From Sphingomonas bisphenolicum (lineage in GTDB: Bacteria > Pseudomonadota > Alphaproteobacteria > Sphingomonadales > Sphingomonadaceae), in assembly GCF_024349785.1 (NCBI RefSeq), contig NZ_AP018818.1:891823-955822 (forward strand): a stretch of 64,000 nt of DNA. Reading direction: 5' to 3'. The translations under genes were made by a program, and so were the position numbers. The notes under the pieces are model-generated. The model ran no database searches, had not been told where the DNA came from, and was given only the letters and a program-made list of their open reading frames with translations. This document shows, piece by piece, positions 54,927-63,221 of this stretch (within the stretch, counting starts at the first letter, position 1; each line of letters starts with the position of its first letter).

Positions 54927-56000
54927 ATGAAACGGACAATGCGGGTCACGGCGGTTCTGACGGCGATCTTTGCTGCCGGCACGATGCCTGTATCGGCGCA
55001 AATGGCAACGGACGGCCCGGTGGCGGTCGCTGGCGCAAAGGCGGTGACGATCGAACGGATCAAGGTCCATGCACCGACGATCGAAGGCAATCTGGAAGGC
55101 GAGGCGACGGATCGCGACGTGCTGGTCGTGCTGCCGCCCAGCTATGGCAAGGATCGGGGGCGGCGTTATCCAGTCGTTTATGCGCTGCATGGCTACTCGA
55201 TCGGTGCGGAACAGTGGAGCCGGGAAATCCATCTGTTGGCGACAACGCAAAATGCCTTCGCCAAGGGTGCGAAGGAGATGATCCTGGTGTTGCCCGACTC
55301 CAAGACCGTGCATAATGGGTCTATGTATGCGCGGTCGGTGACGACAGGCGACTTCGAAACCTTCATCGCGCGCGACCTGATCGCCTATGTCGACGGCCAT
55401 TACCGGACTATCGCTCGGCGGGAGAGCCGGGGGCTGGTCGGGCATAGTATGGGCGGATATGGCACCAGCCGGATCGGGATGAAACATGCCGACATGTTCG
55501 GCGCGCTCTATATGATGAGTCCCTGTTGCCTGTCGGCGCGAGACGCCGGGCCGATGGATGCGGCGTCCATCGTGGCGCTGAATGCGGTCAGGACACCGGC
55601 TGATGCGGCCAGATTGCCCTTCATCCTGCGAGCGCAACTCGCGACGGCTGCGGCATGGTCGCCCAATCCGAAGAACCCGCCCCTCTATCTGGACTTACCG
55701 GTCAGAGACGGGAAGGCGCGGCCCGATATTCTGGCCAAATGGGCCGCTAATGCGCCGCTGGCTTTCGTAGATCAGTATATTGGCGACCTGCGCCGCTATG
55801 CGGCGATCGCGATCGATGTCGGTGACAGGGACGGGCTGAAGGCGGATGCGCAGTCGCTGCATGACGTTCTGGACCGCAACGGTGTTGCCAACAGTTTCGA
55901 GATATATCAGGGCGACCATACCAGCCGGGTCGCGTGGCGGTTTCAGGATCAGGTGCTGCCGTTTTTCGATCGGCACCTCGACTTTGCGACAGCGAGGTAG
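54927..56000 (+). CDS. Secreted esterase-D-like hydrolase
   Basis: The 357-residue protein has a signal peptide ending near VSAQ and an esterase D / feruloyl-esterase-like alpha/beta-hydrolase core (PF00756). VVYALHGYSIGAEQW is the oxyanion region, GLVGHSMGGYGT the nucleophile elbow, IDVGDRDGL the acid region, and YQGDHTSRV the His. It would remove ester-linked groups (acetyl or feruloyl) from polysaccharide or a small ester. The ATG at 54927 has GGGAGGAAAG upstream. It follows the cupin gene by 45 nt, and a LacI-type site lies just after it. Confidence 0.83.
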   Translation: MKRTMRVTAVLTAIFAAGTMPVSAQMATDGPVAVAGAKAVTIERIKVHAPTIEGNLEGEATDRDVLVVLPPSYGKDRGRRYPVVYALHGYSIGAEQWSREIHLLATTQNAFAKGAKEMILVLPDSKTVHNGSMYARSVTTGDFETFIARDLIAYVDGHYRTIARRESRGLVGHSMGGYGTSRIGMKHADMFGALYMMSPCCLSARDAGPMDAASIVALNAVRTPADAARLPFILRAQLATAAAWSPNPKNPPLYLDLPVRDGKARPDILAKWAANAPLAFVDQYIGDLRRYAAIAIDVGDRDGLKADAQSLHDVLDRNGVANSFEIYQGDHTSRVAWRFQDQVLPFFDRHLDFATAR

Positions 56001-56043
56001 ACAATTGTGCGCGGTTTAATGCTCGACCGCTTGGTCGATTATA

Positions 56044-56055
56044 GATAGCGATAAC
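56044..56055. promoter_or_regulatory. LacI-type operator candidate (copy 4)
   Basis: GATAGCGATAAC lies 82 nt upstream of the acetylesterase gene. It matches the other three copies except for A in place of C at the centre, so it is less symmetric. Confidence 0.45.
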
Positions 56056-56136
56056 AAAATCTACGCAGGGGAAATCGGTTATCCCTACGGTAACGGTCCG
56101 GCACAGGCCGATCCATGAGGCGAGGAGCGGACGGCC

Positions 56137-58101
56137 ATGTTTTCGCGCAATCATGTAAAACGCTTATCGGCTCTATTTTTGGGCGGTATGGCGCTTATAG
56201 CGCTGCCCGCGTGGGCGGCGCCGCACTTCGATCCGATGTTCAGTGACCATGCGGTGATCCAGCGCGATCATCCTGTCATAGTGACCGGGCGTGGTGCGCC
56301 AAAGGAGATGATTGCGGTAACATTCGGAGTCGAAACGCGTGAAGTACGGGTCGGCGCGGATGGTCGATTTGAAGCGCGGTTCGCGGCAACGAACAGCACA
56401 GGGCGGATACGACTGGAAGCGCGTGCGGCGTCGGGCAGCGTCGTGGCGCAGGACGTGGCGGTGGGCGACGTGTTCCTTTGTTCGGGCCAGTCGAACATGG
56501 AGCTGGAAGTGCGCAGCGCGCAGGATGCGATGACGCAGCTTCGGACCTCCGCCGACGATCAGTTGCGCCTGATGCTGGTGCCGCGCGCCGTGGCGGACGA
56601 TCCGTTGCGTGATTTTCAGCAGGCGGTATCCTGGCGACCGGCCAGTCCGGACAGCGTCGCCGATTTTTCTGCCGCCTGTTTCTATATGGCGCGCGCGTTG
56701 CGCAAGACGGCGAAGGTGCCGATCGGTGCGATTGCCAGCAGTTGGGGCGGATCGCGCATAAACCCGTGGATGGGCGCGCGGGCGCAGGCGGCGATCGGGC
56801 AGGGCGCGCAGTCCGCTTTGGTGTCGCTGCATGGGCGCGATCCCGTTGCGGCGGAACGAGCGGCAAGCGCGGAATGGGAAAAATGGTGGCGCAAGGCAAC
56901 CGGCGATACCGCGGGCAAGGAGCCGTGGCAGGCCGATAGTAGCGTGGTCTGGAGCGATGTGCCGCGTATCGGGCCGTGGGAAGAATGGGGCGTGTCTGCG
57001 CTGGCTGATTTCAACGGCATGATCTGGTATCGGCGCGAAATCGACCTGACGGTGGCGCAGGCTAATGCTAGCGGCACGCTGTCGCTGGGGCTGCTGGACG
57101 ATGTCGGCCGGGTATGGATCAACGGCAAGCCGGTCGGCATGAGCGCGCGCAGTTGGCAGCCGAGCAGCTTCGACGTGCCGCCGGGCGTGTTGCAGCCGGG
57201 GCGCAATGTGATCATCGTCAATGTGCTCGACAACTATGCCAATGGCGGCCTGTCCGGTCCGGCTGAAGTCATGAAACTGTCGCTGGGGTCGGCAGGGGAC
57301 ATGTCGCTGGGCGACGGGTGGCGCTATGCGGTAGCGAAGCAATCACCGCCGGGCGCGCCGCGCGTGCCTTGGGGTGATACGACCGGCACGGGCACGCTGT
57401 ATAATGGGATGATCGCGCCGCTGGGGGCGATCGGTTTGAAAGGGGTCGCCTGGTATCAGGGTGAATCGGATGTCGACCTGCCCGGCTATGCCGATCGAAT
57501 GAAAGCGATGATGGCCGATTGGCGTCGGCAGTTCGGGGCGCCCGACCTGGCCTTCGTCGCGGTGCAACTGGCCGGCTATGGCGACCCGGCTACCAAGCCT
57601 GCGGAGAATGGCTGGGCGGCAATGCGGTACGTGCAATATCAGGCGATGGCGCGGGACGATCATGGTGGCCTGGCCACCGCGATCGACCTGGGCGATCCGT
57701 TCGATATTCATCCGGGTGAGAAGCAGGAGGTCGGCCGTCGGCTGGCGCGGGCGATGCGGGCGGTTGCCTATGGCGAGGCGCTATCGCGCACCGGGCCGCA
57801 GGCGTCGCGAGCGATCGCCACGGCCGATGGCGGTGCGGCGATCGATTTTACCGGCCTGACCGGCGGGCTGCACGCGCGCAGCGCGGCGCAGGCGATCGGC
57901 TTCGAACTATGCGGCGAGGCGGTGGGCAGTTGCCGCTTCGTGGGCGGCAGGATCGAGGGCGGGCGCGTGATCCTGACCGGGGATGGCCAGCCTGCGGTGC
58001 GGGTTCGCTATGCCTGGGCCGGGGCGCCGGTCGTGAACCTCTATGACGAAGCGCCCTTGCCGGTCGGCTCGTTCGAATTGCCGATCGTGCCGATGGGCTG
58101 A
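56137..58101 (+). CDS. Sialate-O-acetylesterase-like carbohydrate esterase
   Basis: The 654-residue protein has a signal peptide (to AWA) and an SGNH-type esterase core: CSGQSNMELEV with the nucleophile Ser (~116), IASSWGGSRINPW, AWYQGESD, and DPFDIHPGEKQEVG with the catalytic Asp/His. A galactose-binding-like jelly-roll (about residues 260-400; LLDDVGRVWINGKPVGM) is inserted, as in the 9-O-acetylesterase family. In plant-polymer loci such enzymes deacetylate xylan or pectin. A LacI-type site lies upstream, so it probably belongs to the same regulon as GH43/GH9 and the TBDR. Confidence 0.85.
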   Translation: MFSRNHVKRLSALFLGGMALIALPAWAAPHFDPMFSDHAVIQRDHPVIVTGRGAPKEMIAVTFGVETREVRVGADGRFEARFAATNSTGRIRLEARAASGSVVAQDVAVGDVFLCSGQSNMELEVRSAQDAMTQLRTSADDQLRLMLVPRAVADDPLRDFQQAVSWRPASPDSVADFSAACFYMARALRKTAKVPIGAIASSWGGSRINPWMGARAQAAIGQGAQSALVSLHGRDPVAAERAASAEWEKWWRKATGDTAGKEPWQADSSVVWSDVPRIGPWEEWGVSALADFNGMIWYRREIDLTVAQANASGTLSLGLLDDVGRVWINGKPVGMSARSWQPSSFDVPPGVLQPGRNVIIVNVLDNYANGGLSGPAEVMKLSLGSAGDMSLGDGWRYAVAKQSPPGAPRVPWGDTTGTGTLYNGMIAPLGAIGLKGVAWYQGESDVDLPGYADRMKAMMADWRRQFGAPDLAFVAVQLAGYGDPATKPAENGWAAMRYVQYQAMARDDHGGLATAIDLGDPFDIHPGEKQEVGRRLARAMRAVAYGEALSRTGPQASRAIATADGGAAIDFTGLTGGLHARSAAQAIGFELCGEAVGSCRFVGGRIEGGRVILTGDGQPAVRVRYAWAGAPVVNLYDEAPLPVGSFELPIVPMG

Positions 58102-58394
58102 AACATGGTGCGCCGGGGTGGGGGCGTGAATATGCGATGCAGGATGAAGGCACTTACGGTGGCGTGGCGTTGCGAGCTGCCGATGAAAGGAGAGGGGATA
58201 TAAGCTCATGGCAAGGGCTTTGGCCTGCTCGTCACGAAGGAATAGGTGCAGCTTTACAGCGAAAATCTGACGCATCGTCCTGTCGCGGATCGGATATTGC
58301 AGCAAGACCGTTGGCGGGCGAGCAAAAACGCCAGCTCGTCACGATGATGGCAAGCCCGCTCCGGCAACGCCGAAATATGTCGATGAACGGCCGA
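58102..58394. other. Intergenic region with no recognised gene
   Basis: These 293 nt separate the acetylesterase from the convergent DoxX gene. Open frames cross it in both directions, but none shows a ribosome site with a recognisable protein. No T-tailed hairpin is seen. Confidence 0.4.
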
Positions 58395-58877
58395 TCAGCG
58401 TCGGTTCACGCCTTGAACCTCAGAATCTCCGCCAAGGCGTTCGAGGCCGAGCCAGCGATCGATGGACCAGTCGCCCCCGCCACGGGCGAGCAGAAGGAGC
58501 AGCAAGCCAGCCCAGATAAGATGAGTCGGCCAGGCGTCGGGATAGACAAATATCTCTATCACCAGGGTCATGCCCAGCAAGGCAGCAGCAGCCGGTCGCG
58601 TAAACAGTCCGAGTAGCAGCAGGATCGGGAAAAGATGCTCCGAATAGGTAGCGGCGTGCGCCGCAATCTCCGGCGGCACGAATGGCAAGGCATATTCGGT
58701 CCGGAACAGTTCATAGGTGGAGGGCGCGATGGTCAGCAGGCCCTCCACCTTGGTTCGACCCGACAGGAAGAAGGTGGCGGCGATGCCCAGACGCGCGATC
58801 AGCAGCAGCAGGCTTTCAGGGACCAGCCGGGTCAGCCGACCGCAGCCTTCAGCATAATAGCGCGCAAAGGATGTCAT
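58395..58877 (-). CDS. DoxX-family membrane protein
   Basis: The 160-residue protein has four hydrophobic segments: [54 protein letters not shown] and [24 protein letters not shown] after the first segment is typical of DoxX. DoxX proteins are found in many bufferin operons and may handle thiol or quinone redox state; the role is not settled. It starts 27 nt after bufA1 on the same strand, so both are one transcript from the SigF-type promoter at 59286-59311. Confidence 0.88.
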   Translation of the reverse strand: MTSFARYYAEGCGRLTRLVPESLLLLIARLGIAATFFLSGRTKVEGLLTIAPSTYELFRTEYALPFVPPEIAAHAATYSEHLFPILLLLGLFTRPAAAALLGMTLVIEIFVYPDAWPTHLIWAGLLLLLLARGGGDWSIDRWLGLERLGGDSEVQGVNRR

Positions 58878-58904
58878 CGCTCTTCTCCGCAGAATCAGGA
58901 AGGG

Positions 58905-59174
58905 TCAAGCCTTGGGCGTCAGCGATCCGAAGCCCTCGGTCGTCTTGATGCTGGTGCAGGTGCCGGCCTTCACCAGCTTCCAGGCGTCGCCCTGATAGGC
59001 GATCCGCGACGTCCCGGCGCAACTGGTGCCGGCGCCGGCCTTGCAGTCATTCTTGCCCGCCTGGGCCACGCCATAGCATTTTTCCATCGGCTTGGCCGGC
59101 GCGGCAGCATGGGCCGCCCCGGTCGTGATCGCGATGGCGAGGGCTGCGGCCAATAGGGCTGGGGTGGACGACAT
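58905..59174 (-). CDS. bufA1: BufA1-type bufferin precursor (DUF2282)
   Basis: The 89-residue protein has a signal peptide (cleavage near AHA) and the DUF2282 pattern with four cysteines at residues 33, 44, 52 and 73: [31 protein letters not shown]2282 proteins are periplasmic metallophore peptides (bufferins) whose cysteines are modified by an MNIO enzyme and which bind copper. The ATG has GGAG upstream. It is separate from the bufB gene, which lies 1.8 kb away on the other strand with a second precursor. A SigF-type promoter lies ~110 nt upstream, with a long leader. Confidence 0.88.
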   Translation of the reverse strand: MSSTPALLAAALAIAITTGAAHAAAPAKPMEKCYGVAQAGKNDCKAGAGTSCAGTSRIAYQGDAWKLVKAGTCTSIKTTEGFGSLTPKA

Positions 59175-59285
59175 GATATTTCTCCGTTGAAAAGCGTGAT
59201 GGCCTGACATGCGACGGAGCCGTTGTGGACGGCCCCGTCGCACGGCAACCCTGGGAGGCCAAGCGGGCCGGGTTACGGAAGCTTC

Positions 59286-59311
59286 TTCGCGACGGGACGC
59301 AAAGGCGTTAC
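59286..59311 (-). promoter_or_regulatory. SigF-type promoter for bufA1-doxX
   Basis: On the minus strand GTAACG (59311-59306), 16 nt, then CGAA (59289-59286). It matches GTAACC-N16-CGAA except for one base in the -35 element. It faces bufA1 and leaves a ~110-nt leader. Confidence 0.6.
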
Positions 59312-59357
59312 ACATGGCGCTGGAAATGGGAGCGCAGCATTTTTCTGTCGCATCGCT

Positions 59358-59383
59358 GTAACCTTGGGGGCGCTGGCTCCGAA
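59358..59383 (+). promoter_or_regulatory. SigF-type promoter for sigF-nrsF
   Basis: GTAACC (59358-59363), exactly 16 nt, then CGAA (59380-59383), 19 nt before the sigF ATG. It is a perfect match to the SigF promoter pattern known from Caulobacter and implies autoregulation. Confidence 0.8.
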
Positions 59384-59402
59384 TGACTGTTCGGGAGTGC
59401 GT

Positions 59403-59939
59403 ATGCGGGCGAGCGAAGAACAGCTCAGGATATGGATGATCGGCGGTCTCGATGGAGATGCCGATGCCTATACCGCCTTGCTCGGCGCACTCGTCCCGTT
59501 GCTGCGATCCTTTTTCGGACGCCGCTTGCGCGGTGCGGCCGACGATGTCGAGGATCTGGTACAGGAAACATTGATGGCCATTCACACCCGTCGCGGCACC
59601 TATGACAGGACGCGGCCTTTCGTTGCCTGGGCTTATGCCGTGGCGCGCTACAAGATGATCGACCAGTTCCGGCGGAACCGGCACATGGTGCAGATAGAAG
59701 GGCTGGAAGAGATATTGGTTGCAGAAGGGTTCGAGGACGCCTGCGCTGCCCGCATGGATATCGACCGGTTGCTCGGGGGGCTGTCGCCCAAGCAGGCCAA
59801 GGCGATCCGCGACACCAAGGTTGATGGACTGAGCATTGCGGAGGCCGCCCAATCCGCTGGACTCAGCGACGCGGACGTCAAAGTTTCGGTCCATCGGGGC
59901 TTGAAAGCGCTCGCCGCGCGGTTGAGGGGAGACGGCTGA
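59403..59939 (+). CDS. sigF: ECF sigma factor of the SigF type
   Basis: The 178-residue protein has sigma region 2 ([48 protein letters not shown]) and region 4 ([40 protein letters not shown]). It directs RNA polymerase to stress promoters. The ATG at 59403 sits 19 nt after a GTAACC-N16-CGAA promoter. The next gene encodes the cognate NrsF-type membrane anti-sigma, with overlapping stop and start. In Caulobacter the equivalent system responds to chromate, cadmium and copper stress; here five matching promoters lie within 4 kb. Confidence 0.9.
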   Translation: MRASEEQLRIWMIGGLDGDADAYTALLGALVPLLRSFFGRRLRGAADDVEDLVQETLMAIHTRRGTYDRTRPFVAWAYAVARYKMIDQFRRNRHMVQIEGLEEILVAEGFEDACAARMDIDRLLGGLSPKQAKAIRDTKVDGLSIAEAAQSAGLSDADVKVSVHRGLKALAARLRGDG

Positions 59940-60580
59940 TGCAGACCGACGACCTTATTCGCGCCCTGGCAGGCGATGCGCGCCCGGTCCCGCGCCATGC
60001 GGTGGAACACAGGGTAGGGATCGGCCTGGCCGGCGGCGCGATTGTCACGCTGGCGGCGATGGCCGCGACGCTGGGATTCCGGCCCGATCTGGGCGCCGCG
60101 ATACAGGCTTTCCCTTTCTGGATGAAATGGGCCTATACCCTATCGCTGGGGATCGGCGCGATCGGCGCAACGATCTACTTGGCCCGGCCGGATGCTAGGC
60201 GCGCGCGCTGGCTCTGGTTTCTGGCCCTGCCATTGCTGCTTCTGATGGTTGCCGCCGCAAGCGAGTTGATCCGAACCCCGGTCGAGGGCTGGCTCGCCCT
60301 GTGGCTGGGCCATAGCTGGACGAAATGCTCGATGCTGGTGGCAGGCTTGTCCGTGCCGCTGTTCGTTGGCCTGCTCTGGGCCTTTCGTCGCCTCGCCCCG
60401 ACCCGGTTGCGCCTGACGGGCGCGATGGCGGGTCTGGCGTCGGGCGCCTGTGCGGCAACGCTTTATGGGCTGCATTGTCCGGAGGTGTCCGCCACCTTCG
60501 TCCTTACCTGGTACACGCTGGGCATGGCGCTGGCGACGCTGGGCGGCGCGTTGGCCGGACCGCGTTTCCTGCGCTGGTAG
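59939..60580 (+). CDS. nrsF: NrsF-family (DUF1109) membrane anti-sigma factor
   Basis: The 213-residue protein has six hydrophobic segments and a short cytoplasmic N-terminus ([20 protein letters not shown]), the usual DUF1109/NrsF layout. A cysteine pair is visible in the periplasmic/loop parts (SWTKCSML and LHCPEVS), matching the cysteines that NrsF needs to sense metal. It should hold SigF until metal stress. Its ATG overlaps the sigF stop by 1 nt (TGATG). It is followed at once by the bufA2 promoter. Confidence 0.88.
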   Translation: MQTDDLIRALAGDARPVPRHAVEHRVGIGLAGGAIVTLAAMAATLGFRPDLGAAIQAFPFWMKWAYTLSLGIGAIGATIYLARPDARRARWLWFLALPLLLLMVAAASELIRTPVEGWLALWLGHSWTKCSMLVAGLSVPLFVGLLWAFRRLAPTRLRLTGAMAGLASGACAATLYGLHCPEVSATFVLTWYTLGMALATLGGALAGPRFLRW

Positions 60581-60587
60581 AGCGGGT

Positions 60588-60613
60588 GTAACCATCGCGC
60601 GGCTCGCGCCGAA
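60588..60613 (+). promoter_or_regulatory. SigF-type promoter for bufA2-bufB-bufC
   Basis: GTAACC (60588-60593), 16 nt, CGAA (60610-60613), 40 nt before the bufA2 ATG. The match to the pattern is exact. Confidence 0.8.
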
Positions 60614-60653
60614 GAACCTATGCCATCCCGGCAATTTCTTCGGAGACTATCTC

Positions 60654-60926
60654 ATGACCAGCATCAAGACCGGCGTCAGCATCGCCACCACCGCCGCGCT
60701 GCTCGCCATCGCCGGCGTTTCGGCCTCCGCGCCTGCCTTTGCGGCCCATGATGCCAAGACCGCCCATTGCTATGGCGTCAATAGCTGCAAGGGCACGTCC
60801 GACTGCAAGACCGCCAAGAACGACTGCAAGGGCATGAACAGCTGCAAGGGTCAGGGTTTCAAGGAAATGTCGGCTGAAAAATGCACCGCCGCCGGCGGCA
60901 GCCTGACCGCGCCTGCGGCGCAATAA
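60654..60926 (+). CDS. bufA2: BufA2-type bufferin precursor
   Basis: The 90-residue protein has a signal peptide (cleavage near AFAA) and a mature part rich in Cys, Lys and Gly with six cysteines at residues 39, 45, 51, 58, 64 and 77: HCYGVNSCKG, SDCKTAKNDCKG, MNSCKGQG, EKC. This fits the BufA2 family of periplasmic metallophore precursors modified by an MNIO enzyme, here bufB directly downstream. It differs from the four-Cys DUF2282 type at 58905. GGAG lies upstream of the ATG, and its own SigF promoter precedes it. A T-tailed hairpin separates it from bufB, which would keep the precursor in excess. Confidence 0.85.
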   Translation: MTSIKTGVSIATTAALLAIAGVSASAPAFAAHDAKTAHCYGVNSCKGTSDCKTAKNDCKGMNSCKGQGFKEMSAEKCTAAGGSLTAPAAQ

Positions 60927-60968
60927 TATCGGCCTTCGCGCTCGCCCCATCATGGCCTGCGCGCTACC

Positions 60969-61003
60969 GAGGCCCGGCTTCGCCCGGCCGGGCCTCTCCT
61001 TTT
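60969..61003 (+). terminator. Hairpin between bufA2 and bufB (attenuator)
   Basis: GAGGCCCGGC (60969-60978) and GCCGGGCCTC (60987-60996) form a 10-bp stem with an 8-nt loop, followed by TCCTTTT. It lies 42 nt after bufA2 and 14 nt before bufB. It may end most transcripts after bufA2. Confidence 0.7.
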
Positions 61004-61016
61004 CCGGAGCGTTTCG

Positions 61017-61859
61017 ATGACCGCCACTCCCATCGCCCCCTTTGCCGGCTTCGGCCTGGGCCTGCGCACGCCGCACTATCAGGATTTCCTGACGAGCGCG
61101 GTGCCGGTCGATTTCGTAGAGGTCATATCCGAAAATTTCATGGTCGATGGCGGGCGTCCCCGCCATATCCTCGATCAGATCCGCGAACGGCATCCGGTGG
61201 CCTTGCATGGCGTGTCGATGTCGATCGGATCGGCCGACGGGCTGGATCGCGCTTATCTGGTTCGCTTGAAAACACTGGTCGACCATCTCGATCCTCTGTT
61301 CGTGTCCGATCATCTGTGCTGGACCCGCATAGAGGGTTTCAACGCGCACGACCTGCTGCCGCTCCCCTACACCGACGAAGCGCTGGATCTGGTCTGCGCC
61401 AATATCCTCCAGGCCCAAGACATGCTGGAACGGCCGATGCTGATCGAAAATCCATCCACTTATCTGCAATTCACCGCCGACAGCATGACCGAATGGCAGT
61501 TTCTGGACGCGATGTGCGCACGCACCGGCTGCGGCCTGCTGCTGGACGTGAACAATATCTATGTCAGCGCGGTCAATCACGGCTTCGATCCCATGGCCTA
61601 TCTCGCCGGCGTACCGGCCGACCGCGTGCGCCAGATCCATTTGGCGGGGCACAGCGAGGGTCGCGACCGGCTGATCGACACGCATGACCAGCCCGTGCCG
61701 CCACCGGTCTGGTCGCTCTATGCCGAAGCGTGCCGCCGGACTGGGCCGGTCGCGACCATGATCGAACGGGACGACGACATTCCCCCGCTCGCCGACCTGC
61801 TAACCGAATTGGACATGGCCCGTGCGATCGCGCCTGTGGACAGGAGGCAGGCGGCATGA
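61017..61859 (+). CDS. bufB: BufB, MNIO-family (DUF692) peptide-modifying enzyme
   Basis: The 280-residue protein has the DUF692 TIM-barrel pattern: [15 protein letters not shown] at the start, [62 protein letters not shown] and MIERDDDIP, which supply the His/Asp/Glu/Asn ligands of a multinuclear non-haem iron site. MNIO enzymes convert precursor cysteines to heterocycles. It should modify BufA2 and perhaps BufA1. Its stop overlaps the bufC ATG. GGAG precedes the start. Confidence 0.93.
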   Translation: MTATPIAPFAGFGLGLRTPHYQDFLTSAVPVDFVEVISENFMVDGGRPRHILDQIRERHPVALHGVSMSIGSADGLDRAYLVRLKTLVDHLDPLFVSDHLCWTRIEGFNAHDLLPLPYTDEALDLVCANILQAQDMLERPMLIENPSTYLQFTADSMTEWQFLDAMCARTGCGLLLDVNNIYVSAVNHGFDPMAYLAGVPADRVRQIHLAGHSEGRDRLIDTHDQPVPPPVWSLYAEACRRTGPVATMIERDDDIPPLADLLTELDMARAIAPVDRRQAA

Positions 61860-62641
61860 GCCTGGCCGCGATGCAGCGCGCCTTCGCCGGATGGCTGACC
61901 GACCGGCCGGGATCTATGACGGCTTGGGTCGACGGCGCGGCGCAAGCAGGGCTGGACGTCTATCATAATGGCTATCGGGTGCGATTGGCCGACTGCCTGC
62001 GCGAGATGTTCGAAAAGACGGCGCTCTGGCTGGGTGAGGACGCATTCATGGCCGTAGCGCGCGCGCATATCGACAATAGCCTGCCCCATGGCTGGACGCT
62101 CGGCGTCTATGGCGACGGGTTTGACCGGACGCTGGCGCGCCTCTATCCCAATGATCCCGAAATCGTAGAACTGGCCTGGCTGGACCATGCGCTGGCCAGG
62201 GCGTTTGAGGGATGCGATGCCGATCCGGTCAGCGCAGAACGACTGGCGGGGGTGGATTGGGATGATGCGTCGTTGATGTTCGTCCCGACGCTCAGGACCG
62301 GACACACGATCACCAATGCTGGCGCGATATGGTCGGCGCTGGCAGCGCAAGAGCAACCGCCAGCGGCCGCCATGCTCTCGCGGTCGAGCGCGATGCTGGT
62401 GTGGCGGCAGGATTTCACGCCCTGTTTCCGCACGATCGAGACGGTCGAGGCCGACATGTTGGCCGAAGCCGTTGCAGGTGCCCGCTTCAGCACATTATGT
62501 GCGTCGCTGATCGATCGGCTGGGCGAGGAAGCGGGGGTGGCAACCGCCGGCGCCCTGCTCGGCCAATGGATCGGCGACGGACTGATCGCCGATATCCATC
62601 AGGCCGGTTCGAACTGCATTGCCACACCGTTCATGCAATAG
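61856..62641 (+). CDS. bufC: BufC, DUF2063-family partner of the MNIO enzyme
   Basis: The 261-residue protein has the HvfC/BufC N-terminal helical domain ([42 protein letters not shown]) and a C-terminal half with [14 protein letters not shown] and [14 protein letters not shown]. In related systems it presents the precursor peptide to the MNIO enzyme. Its ATG overlaps the bufB stop. Its last 43 nt overlap the end of the convergent msrB gene. Confidence 0.88.
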   Translation: MSLAAMQRAFAGWLTDRPGSMTAWVDGAAQAGLDVYHNGYRVRLADCLREMFEKTALWLGEDAFMAVARAHIDNSLPHGWTLGVYGDGFDRTLARLYPNDPEIVELAWLDHALARAFEGCDADPVSAERLAGVDWDDASLMFVPTLRTGHTITNAGAIWSALAAQEQPPAAAMLSRSSAMLVWRQDFTPCFRTIETVEADMLAEAVAGARFSTLCASLIDRLGEEAGVATAGALLGQWIGDGLIADIHQAGSNCIATPFMQ

Positions 62642-63111
62642 CGCAACCCCGTCGGGCGTGGGCCGTCATCGAAGACATGACCCAGATGGCCGGCGCATCG
62701 CGCGCAATGGACTTCGGTTCGCGCGCCACCCAGAGACCGATCGACGCTGGTGCCGATGGCGCGCGGGAGATGATCGTAGAAACTGGGCCAGCCGGTGCCG
62801 CTGTCGAATTTCGTGGTCGATGCATAGAGCGGCAGGGCGCAGCCCGCGCAAAGGAACCGACCCTTGCGATGCTTCTTGTTGAGAGGGCTGGTAAAGGGAT
62901 ATTCGGTCGAAGCCTGCCGCAGCACCGCATAGGCCTGTGGTGAGAGGCGCTTGCGCCATTCGGCCTCGCTGAGCTTGAATGGAGCGGGGGCGGCGGCGAT
63001 CGCTGCCGCGCCATGCGCACTCATCCACTGCCAGGCCAGCGCGCCGATGGCGGCGGTGCCGGTGAAGGCCAGGAAGGAGCGGCGCGAGGATTGGGGTTCT
63101 GTTTGTGTCAT
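62599..63111 (-). CDS. msrB: Exported methionine-R-sulfoxide reductase MsrB
   Basis: The 170-residue protein starts with a twin-arginine-type signal (SSRRSFLAFTGTAAIGALAW), so it is likely periplasmic. The MsrB core has both zinc CxxC pairs (CAGCALPLY and CARCAGHLGHVF) and the catalytic Cys in [18 protein letters not shown] is also typical. It repairs methionine-R-sulfoxide. I chose the ATG at 63111; an earlier frame (to 63147) would cover the promoter. A SigF-like promoter (63120-63145) ends just before the start, so a nearly leaderless message is possible. Divergent from msrA. Confidence 0.9.
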   Translation of the reverse strand: MTQTEPQSSRRSFLAFTGTAAIGALAWQWMSAHGAAAIAAAPAPFKLSEAEWRKRLSPQAYAVLRQASTEYPFTSPLNKKHRKGRFLCAGCALPLYASTTKFDSGTGWPSFYDHLPRAIGTSVDRSLGGARTEVHCARCAGHLGHVFDDGPRPTGLRYCMNGVAMQFEPA

Positions 63112-63119
63112 ATCCCATA

Positions 63120-63145
63120 TTCGTGGGACCGGGCCGAATGGTTTC
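63120..63145 (-). promoter_or_regulatory. SigF-like promoter for msrB
   Basis: On the minus strand GAAACC (63145-63140), 16 nt, then CGAA (63123-63120). It differs by one base in the -35 element from GTAACC. The start codon lies only 8 nt after the -10 element. Confidence 0.45.
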
Positions 63146-63163
63146 AAAAAAATGGACAGGGTC

Positions 63164-63189
63164 GTAACCGTATGTCGATTTGCTTCGTA
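63164..63189 (+). promoter_or_regulatory. SigF-like promoter for msrA
   Basis: GTAACC (63164-63169), 16 nt, then CGTA (63186-63189), 32 nt before the msrA ATG. One base differs in the -10 element. Confidence 0.6.
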
Positions 63190-63221
63190 TCTCTGTCATG
63201 ATCCTTTGACGGAGCGTTGCC

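Noticed and set aside
58137..58616. A forward frame after the acetylesterase
   Set aside because: It overlaps the convergent DoxX gene and has no recognisable motif or ribosome site.
59243..59272. A second GTAACC on the minus strand upstream of bufA1
   Set aside because: The base block 16 nt downstream is CCAG, not CGAA; the GTAACG copy at 59311 fits better.
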